Shown piece by piece: positions 8,510 to 14,549 of a DNA stretch of 23,686 nt. Position 1 is the stretch's first letter. Every line of letters begins with the position of its first letter. The stretch spans positions 1 to 23,686 of the forward strand of contig JALTUB010000059.1 in NCBI GenBank assembly GCA_027047745.1, given 5' to 3'. The notes under the pieces are model-generated. The model did not search any database and was not told the DNA's origin. It saw only the letters and a list, made by a program, of their open reading frames with translations. A program made the translations under genes and the position numbers. The DNA comes from Sulfurimonas sp. (GTDB lineage: Bacteria > Campylobacterota > Campylobacteria > Campylobacterales > Sulfurimonadaceae).

Positions 8510-9742
8510 GTGAAAATCAAAGATTTAACATATAACAATAAAGATTTACAACTTTATGTTAATGATAAAAATGAACTCTTTTTTGATGATGAAAATATTC
8601 AAAAGATTTTTAATCTAACTACAGAAAAACTTGGTCAAATCCTAACTACTAACAAAAGTAGGCTTCATGAAAAAAAAGAGTATCATTACAATGATGCACA
8701 TACTCGTTTATGGAGCAAACTCGGTATCATTAAACTTGGTTTTTTCACACAACATGACGACAACTTAGGTTTTTTAGACTTTTTAGAGACGCTTAACTTT
8801 GAAAAAAAAACAAAACAAGAACAAAATATTTCAAACGAGAACCTTGTAAATATATATAAAACTCTTGAGAGTAAGTTTGTTAATTTTTCAAAAGAAGTAG
8901 AGACGCAAGAAAATGTTGATCCAAATGAGTTAAAAAAGTTTATAGAGACATTTAATGCCTTTGTTAAAACTCGTTCAGAGCTACTTCCAAAAGAGAAACC
9001 ACCCATCCCAACTGCTCTACTAAATAGACATGGCACTCAAAAAAAAGATGGCGTTCTTAAAACAATTTTTAACCTTGCATCAAAAACTGGAACGGATTCA
9101 ATGGACTTTGCTTCTCAAACAAGAGACCAAGCTTATGATTTTGCATCAAAGACCGAAGATGACGCTTATACTTTTACGCAAGACACTCGTGATAAAGCTT
9201 ACGACTTTACCTCAAAAACAGAAGATGATGCTTTCCAATTTGCAACAAAAATGGAAGATGATGCCTATAAGTTTGTATCAAAAATGGCTGATGATGCCTA
9301 TCATTTTGCAAGTGATGGCATGAACTATGGTTATATGTTTGCTTCTCAAGGTGAAGAGTTAGGTCCAATGGCAGATAGAGTCTTATGGATGGCTTCAGAG
9401 ATAGGTTTGATGGCTGACCGTATAGGTGAGATGAGCGATAGAATCGTTCACACGGAACACCTTATCATGAATATGTCAGTTATGATTCTCAACTTTGGTT
9501 TGCTTATAGATGGAACTATAAAAACTATTGCTGAAGCAGGTTTAAATGCTATTGGTATTGTTTATGATAGAGAAGAGATGCCAGAGCTAAAGTCATCAAC
9601 AAAACATCTTGATATGATTGGAAGAAATGTTGAAATGATACTTACTCAACAGCATGAATATGACCTAAAAGTGCTAGAGAACCAAAAAGAGTTAAGAAAA
9701 ACTACAATATCTGCCTTAGATAAAATCGATTTAGAATACTAA
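8510..9742 (+). CDS. Repeat protein: Bro-N-like module, hendecads, then heptads
   Basis: The 410-residue protein starts at GTG with AAGGA six bases upstream. Residues about 25-97 resemble the Bro-N/phage antirepressor type of small DNA-binding domain (helix-turn-helix-like part, then SKLGIIKLGFF and a final DFLETLNF helix). Residues about 25-160 align with the whole product of 9755-10324. Residues 182-280 are nine 11-residue repeats of the form T-x-D-x-A-Y-x-F-x-S-K. Residues 287-328 are six 7-residue repeats such as MADRIGE. A mostly hydrophobic stretch (318-352) and a charged helical tail follow. Hendecads form amphipathic helices that can lie on lipid (as in perilipin, synuclein and LEA proteins) or right-handed coiled coils. 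No signal peptide is seen. A cytoplasmic protein joining DNA or protein binding to a filament or membrane surface is the inference; the actual role is unknown. Confidence 0.75.
   Translation: MKIKDLTYNNKDLQLYVNDKNELFFDDENIQKIFNLTTEKLGQILTTNKSRLHEKKEYHYNDAHTRLWSKLGIIKLGFFTQHDDNLGFLDFLETLNFEKKTKQEQNISNENLVNIYKTLESKFVNFSKEVETQENVDPNELKKFIETFNAFVKTRSELLPKEKPPIPTALLNRHGTQKKDGVLKTIFNLASKTGTDSMDFASQTRDQAYDFASKTEDDAYTFTQDTRDKAYDFTSKTEDDAFQFATKMEDDAYKFVSKMADDAYHFASDGMNYGYMFASQGEELGPMADRVLWMASEIGLMADRIGEMSDRIVHTEHLIMNMSVMILNFGLLIDGTIKTIAEAGLNAIGIVYDREEMPELKSSTKHLDMIGRNVEMILTQQHEYDLKVLENQKELRKTTISALDKIDLEY
9053..9349 (+). repeat. Nine in-frame hendecad (33-base) repeats
   Basis: Codons for residues 182-280 form nine consecutive 11-residue units without gaps. 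The clearest are TRDQAYDFASK, TEDDAYTFTQD, TRDKAYDFTSK, TEDDAFQFATK, MEDDAYKFVSK and MADDAYHFASD. The first (182-192) and last (270-280) units are degraded. Position 8 is Phe in eight of the nine units and position 5 is usually Ala. Units alternate between TRD and TED types, suggesting growth by 66-base duplications. The DNA copies have diverged, so the array is old and under protein-level selection. Confidence 0.85.
9368..9493 (+). repeat. Six in-frame heptad repeats (MADRxxx type)
   Basis: Residues 287-328 divide without gaps into MADRVLW, MASEIGL, MADRIGE, MSDRIVH, TEHLIMN and MSVMILN. Met or Thr at position 1 and Ile, Val or Leu at position 5 give the a/e-type spacing of a coiled coil. 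This helix follows the hendecads after a six-residue Gly/Pro break. Confidence 0.75.
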
Positions 9743-9754
9743 ACCTTTTTAAAA

Positions 9755-10324
9755 TCACTGCACTTTCTTTGGTGTAGTGTATGATTGTGCAAGACCTACC
9801 ACTGTTTCTATAATGTCTGTTACACTAGATGTTCCACTTTTGTTTACTTCTATCCCATCTCTTTTTTTAATCATATTATCAAGAGTAATTATAAAATGAT
9901 TTATCTCTTCAAGTGTTGCATTTGGATCAGTTTTTAGTTTATTTAATCTATCTTCGAGTAAAACTTCTATCTCGTTATAAAAACTATGCCTAGAATCACC
10001 AGAATTTGTTTGAAAATTTATATCTTCTATAAACTCTATAAATGCCAAGGCATCATCTGTTTTGAGATGATATGCCAATCTTACAATCCCAGTTTTAGAA
10101 AAGAATAGTATAGATGAAGTAGATTTACCTTTTTCGTACTCAACAGACTCATAACTATAGTGTTTTCCTTCAGTGAGGTTATCTAAGGATTCTACAATTT
10201 TATTAAGAGTTGTATTAAAAGCAAGTGCTACTTCTTTATTTGAAAGAAGCCAGTTGTTAGTTTTAATCAAGGGATGAAGTTCATGTAATTTATACTCAAT
10301 AAGAGTTAAGAAGTTTTGTGGCAT
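9755..10324 (-). CDS. Free-standing Bro-N/antirepressor-like protein, relative of the 8510 product
   Basis: The 189-residue protein aligns over residues about 25-158 with the N-terminal 160 residues of the repeat protein at 8510. The best block, residues 76-104 (SKTGIVRLAYH..., ending IEDINF), has 13 identities in 29 gap-free positions. Residues 26-56 (LLSNKEVALAFNTTLNKIVE, then TEGKHY) look like a helix-turn-helix recognition segment, and the SKTGIVRLA block resembles the core of Bro-N, AntA and Rha phage regulators. The C-terminal part (115-155) is helical. The gene is convergent with 8510-9742 (12-base gap) and lies downstream of the Lys/Ala/Pro-tail gene in the same direction. A DNA-binding or protein-interaction role is inferred. 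There are no phage structural genes nearby, so a prophage remnant is unlikely. Confidence 0.65.
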   Translation of the reverse strand: MPQNFLTLIEYKLHELHPLIKTNNWLLSNKEVALAFNTTLNKIVESLDNLTEGKHYSYESVEYEKGKSTSSILFFSKTGIVRLAYHLKTDDALAFIEFIEDINFQTNSGDSRHSFYNEIEVLLEDRLNKLKTDPNATLEEINHFIITLDNMIKKRDGIEVNKSGTSSVTDIIETVVGLAQSYTTPKKVQ

Positions 10325-10342
10325 AAAAAGCCTTTAAATGTA

Positions 10343-10398
10343 TTTATATAAAATGTGGAGTATTATAACTAATTAAGCAATAGAATACAAACTCCACA
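10343..10398 (-). terminator. Possible terminator after the Lys/Ala/Pro-tail gene
   Basis: Read on the minus strand, TGTGGAGT and ACTCCACA form a perfect 8-bp stem around a 29-base AT-rich loop, followed by TTTTATATAAA. It lies 7 bases after the stop codon of the gene at 10406-10873. The large loop makes it a weak terminator, perhaps allowing read-through into 9755-10324. Confidence 0.4.
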
Positions 10399-10405
10399 AA
10401 AAAAA

Positions 10406-10873
10406 TTAATCAGTAATTTTTTTATAAACACCTTTAGCTGCACCAGCCATAATCATCATGGGAGCCATACCAACAGTCATACCTGTACCTGCTGCTTCAC
10501 CCATGTAACCTGCTAATGTTTCGATTAACGCAGCCATTTTAGTTTCACCACCAAAACCACTTACTATCGCTTTAGCTTTATCTGAACCAATCTCACGAGA
10601 GTTTTCGATTTGAGTTTCAAGTGTACTCAAAGCACTTAAAATTGTATCAGTTGTAGCATCATATTGACCCTCAACGATATTAGTAAATTTACTTGAGTTA
10701 TCAGAATCTTGTGCAGCTGCTTTAGGAGCTTCTTTTTTAGCAGGAGCTTTTTTAGCTGTTGGCTTTGCTGCTGCTTTTTTAGCAGGAGCTTTTTTTGCTG
10801 CTGGTTTAGTTTCTACTTTTGGAGCTGCTTTTGCTGCAGCTGGTTTTGTTTCTTCTTTAGTTGTTTCTGGCAT
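10406..10873 (-). CDS. Protein with histone-H1-like Lys/Ala/Pro N-terminal tail
   Basis: Residues 1-55 of this 155-residue protein are almost only Lys, Ala, Pro, Thr and Glu, with repeats of KKAPAKK and AAKP. This is the composition of histone-H1-like tails found in AlgP, Hc1-type proteins and the phasin PhaF, which bind DNA non-specifically. Residues 60-155 are a folded domain: two amphipathic helices (EGQYDATTDTILSALSTLETQ and SREIGSDKAKAIVSG), then a Gly/Met/Ala-rich hydrophobic end (GMTVGMAPMMIMAGAAKGVY) that could enter a membrane or pack as a hairpin. No signal peptide is seen. PhaF carries its tail at the C-terminus, so this order is reversed. A nucleoid- or granule-associated role is only an inference. 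ATG with GGAGAAA upstream sets the start. Confidence 0.7.
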   Translation of the reverse strand: MPETTKEETKPAAAKAAPKVETKPAAKKAPAKKAAAKPTAKKAPAKKEAPKAAAQDSDNSSKFTNIVEGQYDATTDTILSALSTLETQIENSREIGSDKAKAIVSGFGGETKMAALIETLAGYMGEAAGTGMTVGMAPMMIMAGAAKGVYKKITD

Positions 10874-10938
10874 AATAATTTCTCCAATATTGTTTAAATT
10901 ACGACATATATAAGTTAAACATATATATCATATTCAAA

Positions 10939-10944
10939 ATTATA
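10939..10944 (-). promoter_or_regulatory. Candidate -10 box for the Lys/Ala/Pro-tail gene
   Basis: The complement reads TATAAT, preceded by TTCAG, in the 128-base gap between this gene and the ABC ATPase gene. The transcript would start near 10932 with a leader of about 58 bases. No -35 box is evident. The rest of the gap is AT-rich with a 6-bp inverted repeat (GCTTAT/ATAAGC, 10966-10983), possibly the end of the ABC ATPase transcript. Confidence 0.4.
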
Positions 10945-11001
10945 CTGAATCTTATATTAATTTAAGCTTATCTTATAATAAGCATAGGTAATAAATATAA
11001 A

Positions 11002-11568
11002 CTAAAGTTTAATAATCTCATCTGAGCACCATGAAGCAAGTTCTAAGTCATGCGTTATAAGAAGCATACCAACATTATCTAGGTTATTTAACAGCATCTT
11101 CATGACATCTAGCTGTATAACATTATCTAGGGCTGAAGTTGGTTCATCTAAAAGAAGTAGGTCTGGCTTCATTAACATGGCTCTTAATATTGAAGCTCTT
11201 TGGAGTTGCCCACCTGAGAGTTCATGTGGTAGTTTTTCTAAAATATCATATTCTAAATTTATAAGTGGCAAATACTCTTGTAACAGTTCTAAAGAAGCAA
11301 CATCTTTAATCTGACTTATAAGTGTATAACTTGGATGGAAAGAGCTGTATGGGTCTTGAAAAACTTCTGCACATCTAGCACTTTTAATCTTTCCAGAAAA
11401 AGGTTTTAAGTTTTTTAAGATTAGTTCAAAGAGAGTGCTTTTACCTACTCCACTCTCTCCTACAATAGTTTTAAACTCACCTTTTTTTAGGCTAATCGAA
11501 AAATTTTCAAAAAGTAATCTATCTTTTGCATATCCAAAAGATAGATTTTCAATGATTAATATGTTCAT
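11002..11568 (-). CDS. Orphan ABC ATPase of the peptide/nickel importer class
   Basis: This 188-residue ATPase has all the motifs: Walker A GESGVGKST (37-45), Q-loop Q71 in FQDPYSSFHP, signature LSGGQ (117-121), Walker B LLLLDEP (137-143), D-loop SALD (145-148) and H-loop His173. The FQDPYSSFHP segment with EPTSALD is typical of DppF/OppF/NikE-type ATPases. It is much shorter than those (usually 250-330 residues), lacking the C-terminal extension with the Cys-rich peptide-transport motif. No permease or binding protein lies nearby. It may serve a transporter encoded elsewhere. It starts at ATG and is divergent from the dUTPase gene. Confidence 0.85.
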   Translation of the reverse strand: MNILIIENLSFGYAKDRLLFENFSISLKKGEFKTIVGESGVGKSTLFELILKNLKPFSGKIKSARCAEVFQDPYSSFHPSYTLISQIKDVASLELLQEYLPLINLEYDILEKLPHELSGGQLQRASILRAMLMKPDLLLLDEPTSALDNVIQLDVMKMLLNNLDNVGMLLITHDLELASWCSDEIIKL

Positions 11569-11630
11569 TAGTTACCAACTATTATCTCTATAAATTTAAA
11601 ATACTGTAATTATAACACTTTAGGATAAAT

Positions 11631-12083
11631 ATGTTTAAAATAACAAAAAATGGGATGCTACCTACTAAAGGTAGTAAATATGCGGCTTGTGTTGATTTAT
11701 ATTCAAGAAAAGAAATAATAATCGAATCAGGTCAAACAGTATTAGTACCACTTGGGGTGTCAATAGATGAAGATTTTCTTTTATCAATTGAAAAAAAATA
11801 TCATATAAATCATAAAAATAGTTTCATTGAATCCCACTACTTACAATTAATGCTTAGAAGTTCACTCTCTAAAAATTTAATAATAGCCAATGGAGTAGGA
11901 ATTATAGATTTAGATTACAGAGATGAAATAATGATAAGAGTACATAATCCAATGCAAAATTTTATAATAAACAAAGGAGATAGAGTTGCTCAAATTACAC
12001 TCTTAGAGCATAAGATTAGCCTATTCAATATATTTACAAATAATCAACGAGATGGTGGTTTTGGAAGTACCGGAACAAACTAA
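11631..12083 (+). CDS. dut: Trimeric-type dUTPase family protein
   Basis: All five dUTPase motifs are visible in 150 residues: motif 1 AACVDLYS (18-25), motif 2 RSS (76-78), motif 3 GVGIIDLDYRDEI (88-100) with the catalytic-type Asp93 and uracil-facing Tyr96, motif 4 GDRVAQITL (116-124) and motif 5 RDGGFGSTG (140-148). The enzyme would hydrolyse dUTP to dUMP and diphosphate. The usual YRG of motif 3 is YRD and the Gly of motif 1 is Cys; a segment between motifs 1 and 2 (about 48-68) is longer than usual. RSS is followed by LSK, not AR, which argues against dCTP deaminase. It is the first gene of the nucleotide cassette, 34 bases before the phosphoribosyltransferase. TATAAA at 11589-11594 is a weak -10 candidate. 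It may be the housekeeping enzyme or a cassette-specific one acting on a related nucleotide. Confidence 0.85.
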   Translation: MFKITKNGMLPTKGSKYAACVDLYSRKEIIIESGQTVLVPLGVSIDEDFLLSIEKKYHINHKNSFIESHYLQLMLRSSLSKNLIIANGVGIIDLDYRDEIMIRVHNPMQNFIINKGDRVAQITLLEHKISLFNIFTNNQRDGGFGSTGTN

Positions 12084-12117
12084 AATATAAAATATAACTA
12101 TTAAGGAAAATATTTAC

Positions 12118-13122
12118 ATGCCAGTATCTCAAAACATAGATAATAATGTTAGTTTTTTAGCCTCTGTTGGTGAAGTTTTTAGTTTATCAAATATAGAATT
12201 AATAATGACAGTTACCGGTATTTTAACCCTTGCAGCAATCATAATTTTTACATTTATAACTAGTATAAAAGACTTTTATTACCTAATCTTTCATCCACTT
12301 AAATATATAGAAAAGAATCATAATTATTTATTAACTCAAGTTATTTCCACTCAATTTGGGGATAATATACAAACTACTATAGATCAATCAATACTAGAAA
12401 CCTTACGAGATACAGGAGTAGATCGAGGATTAGACAATCAAAAAAGCGTGTTACTTATCCTTACAAAACAATATACTGAATCTTCTATTAAACAAAATAT
12501 TAAAGATTATCGCCTTAGATTATTAAACATTATAAAAAATAATTCTAAAAAAGTAAAATCTAAAATTGGAATTAAATCTCCTACTAATTATGAATACTAT
12601 ATTAATCTTAGAAATATTTTACCAAATAGTGAAGAAGCTTCAACTGCCAGCTATATACTTGCAGGATTTATTTATGAATATATTGAAAAAAATAAAATTG
12701 GATATGATTTTGTCGCTGTTAATAGGAATACTAATACGATATTAGGCTACTTAATTTCTAATTTTTTAAAACTACCTTTAGTTATTGTTAACTATGATAC
12801 ACGATGGAATATAAATGGAAAGAACATTGAGATTGATGGTTTAAGCACTTTACCAAGACCACAAAATAAGAGAGGCTTTTTAATTGATGATGCTGTCTCT
12901 GGTGGTAGTATTCTAAAGGACTCTTGTTTAATTTTAAGAAATAATAAATTACTTATTGATGATGTATTTGTATTATTTAGCAGAAGAGAAGACAATGCAA
13001 CTGAAGATTTTAAACAAGATAAAATAAACTTACATAGTATCTTTGAGTTAAATGATAAACAAATTGAAAAAATTATTGCAACTCCAAATGAAGAACTAGA
13101 GAGATTAGAAAATGAACTTTAA
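12118..13122 (+). CDS. Membrane-anchored phosphoribosyltransferase-like protein
   Basis: The 334-residue protein has one clear membrane helix near the N-terminus (about 27-51, IELIMTVTGILTLAAIIIF) and a cytoplasmic remainder. Residues about 160-300 have a type I PRTase fold: the PRPP-binding signature GFLIDDAVSGGS (253-264) has the paired acidic residues D257-D258 and the Gly-rich loop, after strands at 196-204 (YDFVAVNRN) and 219-226 (LPLVIVNY). This is closest in style to orotate or purine PRTases, but the helical linker (60-155) and the anchor are not part of normal salvage enzymes. It would bind PRPP and a base or nucleotide at the inner membrane. Its 3' end overlaps the radical SAM gene by 11 bases. 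Membrane-linked PRTase domains are known as effectors in some anti-phage systems; here the role is open. Confidence 0.8.
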   Translation: MPVSQNIDNNVSFLASVGEVFSLSNIELIMTVTGILTLAAIIIFTFITSIKDFYYLIFHPLKYIEKNHNYLLTQVISTQFGDNIQTTIDQSILETLRDTGVDRGLDNQKSVLLILTKQYTESSIKQNIKDYRLRLLNIIKNNSKKVKSKIGIKSPTNYEYYINLRNILPNSEEASTASYILAGFIYEYIEKNKIGYDFVAVNRNTNTILGYLISNFLKLPLVIVNYDTRWNINGKNIEIDGLSTLPRPQNKRGFLIDDAVSGGSILKDSCLILRNNKLLIDDVFVLFSRREDNATEDFKQDKINLHSIFELNDKQIEKIIATPNEELERLENEL

Positions 13123-13960
13123 AAGTTCTCTCATTCCTGTGCTTGATATATATATAACAGGTAAATGTAATTTTCGATGTCCTTATTGTTTTGGTGAAGA
13201 GACAAAAAATGACGATATTTCAATTCAATTATTTAATAAAGTTTTAGATTTCTGTAGCCATTATAATATAACTTTAGGTCTTACTGGTGGTGAACCACTT
13301 TTACATAAAAATTTTAGAGAGTTAGTGACTCTTTCCAAAACTAAACAAGTACCACTCATTCTTAGAACAAATGGTATGCTATTAAAAGAATATTTGGATA
13401 TATTAAATCAATTTGAATGGATTGGTATATCATTAGATGGTATAGATGATGTAAATAATCAATTAAGACCTAATGCAAATAACTACTCATATACTGCTGA
13501 AGAAAAACTCAAAATCCCTTTAGAAAACATAAAATTAATCAAAAACGAATATCCTTCTCAAAAAATATTATTAGCTTCCTTAGCCTCTTCGCTAAATACT
13601 AATAGCCTATTAAATCTTGCAAAAATACTATCAATAAATAAAATCCCTATTGATAGATGGAAAATATATCAATTTACACGAAACAATTTCAGATCTATTT
13701 TTGCATCTTATAAATATGAAATTGAATTAAAACTTTTAGAAAAACTAGAAACAGATATACCATCCATATATAAAGGGGAACTTATAATTAAGAAAGGTGA
13801 AGGAAATTGTTTCATAATTGATACTCTTGGTAGCATTCGTGTTAATAATGAAATTATTGGTTCAATAGATGAAACTTATACAGATTTAATAACAAAAATG
13901 CTTAATGTAGGTGTCTATACTAAATTAATAAATAATAAAAATTCAACATACAATGTCTAG
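13112..13960 (+). CDS. Radical SAM enzyme with viperin-like features
   Basis: Residues C19, C23 and C26 in CNFRCPYCF are the CxxxCxxC ligands of the [4Fe-4S] cluster, and TGGEP (58-62) is the SAM-binding motif; RTNGMLL and ISLDG are further radical SAM strand motifs. The 282 residues hold only the core barrel and a short C-terminal part, with no SPASM or B12 domain. Several features recall viperin: Phe directly after the third Cys, a DRWKIYQFT segment (181-189) where viperin has RWKVFQ, a following I-D/GSIDETYTDLI end, and a nucleotide-kinase-like gene directly after it. Viperins turn CTP, UTP or GTP into chain-terminating ddh-nucleotides. This resemblance is by eye and not proof; another nucleotide- or base-modifying radical SAM enzyme is equally possible. 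Overlaps with both neighbours show tight coupling. Confidence 0.85.
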   Translation: MNFKSSLIPVLDIYITGKCNFRCPYCFGEETKNDDISIQLFNKVLDFCSHYNITLGLTGGEPLLHKNFRELVTLSKTKQVPLILRTNGMLLKEYLDILNQFEWIGISLDGIDDVNNQLRPNANNYSYTAEEKLKIPLENIKLIKNEYPSQKILLASLASSLNTNSLLNLAKILSINKIPIDRWKIYQFTRNNFRSIFASYKYEIELKLLEKLETDIPSIYKGELIIKKGEGNCFIIDTLGSIRVNNEIIGSIDETYTDLITKMLNVGVYTKLINNKNSTYNV

Positions 13961-14549
13961 TAAGAAAATTATTGTATTTGAAGGCTTGGATGGTGTTGGT
14001 AAAACAAAATTTTCAACTATTCTACAAAATTTACTTTTAAAAAGCAATATCAATGTCTCATTATGGTCTATTGATTCTCATTTTAATATAACAGAGAAAG
14101 AAAAAAACTCCCCTCACTTATCTTTTAACTATTATATCGAATCTCTAGAAAAAAGACTATTAAGCGATAATAATAAATACATTATATTTGATAGATATAT
14201 TCCTTCGGCTTTAGGGTATAAATTACTTAGAGATGGGAATCAAAAAAATGCTAATGATATTTTAGAAGAGTTAAATAAACTTTACGAAAGACTAATTAAA
14301 CCTGATATTACATTCTTACTTACAACACCACACAAAAGAAGAAAAAAAAATATTTTTCTCAAAGAGACAATAGATAATTATGACAGAAATTCTCTTGATT
14401 ATGAAAATATTATATTTTGGAATGAATATTACAAGCTAATTTCTGATGAATCTTTTTTTAATATTACAACTAATTTATCAGAAGAAAGTATAACTAATAC
14501 TTTATTGAATTACATCTACTTGATAGTTAATGATACGAGAAATTTGTGA
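13953..14549 (+). CDS. Thymidylate-kinase-like nucleotide kinase
   Basis: This 198-residue P-loop kinase has Walker A EGLDGVGKTKFS (10-21) and the FDRYIPSALGY segment (79-89), whose Asp-Arg pair contacts the nucleotide in thymidylate kinases. A basic, Arg/Lys-rich lid region (KRRKKN, 128-133) lies where TMK has its lid. Length and order match TMK (about 200-215 residues), but the sequence is divergent and the chromosomal tmk is normally elsewhere, so it may phosphorylate dUMP, a modified nucleotide or another monophosphate. It overlaps the radical SAM gene by 8 bases and the small Cys-protein gene by 4. In a viperin-like system this would be the kinase that supplies or activates the nucleotide. 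Confidence 0.8.
   Translation: MSSKKIIVFEGLDGVGKTKFSTILQNLLLKSNINVSLWSIDSHFNITEKEKNSPHLSFNYYIESLEKRLLSDNNKYIIFDRYIPSALGYKLLRDGNQKNANDILEELNKLYERLIKPDITFLLTTPHKRRKKNIFLKETIDNYDRNSLDYENIIFWNEYYKLISDESFFNITTNLSEESITNTLLNYIYLIVNDTRNL

Noticed and set aside
9030..9323. 97-codon plus-strand frame rich in Lys/Gln/Met/Leu
   Set aside because: It is the +1 shadow of the hendecad repeats; its apparent periodicity comes from the repeats in the real frame.
9756..9779. 8-bp inverted repeat CACTGCAC/GTGTAGTG with one G-T pair
   Set aside because: It lies inside the 3' coding end of the minus-strand gene and lacks a good T-run; it could aid termination but the evidence is too thin to list.
8510..10324. 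Prophage remnant suggested by Bro-N-like domains
   Set aside because: No integrase, capsid, tail, lysis or attachment-site signals are seen in or near the region.
10709..10897. Cys/Phe/Ser-rich frame opposite the Lys/Ala/Pro tail
   Set aside because: The odd composition is the complement of GCT/TTT-rich tail codons; no ribosome site or conserved motif supports it.
11631..12083. dCTP deaminase instead of dUTPase
   Set aside because: Motif 2 reads RSSLSKN without the RSSxAR arrangement of dCTP deaminases, and the full five-motif dUTPase order including GGFGSTG is present.
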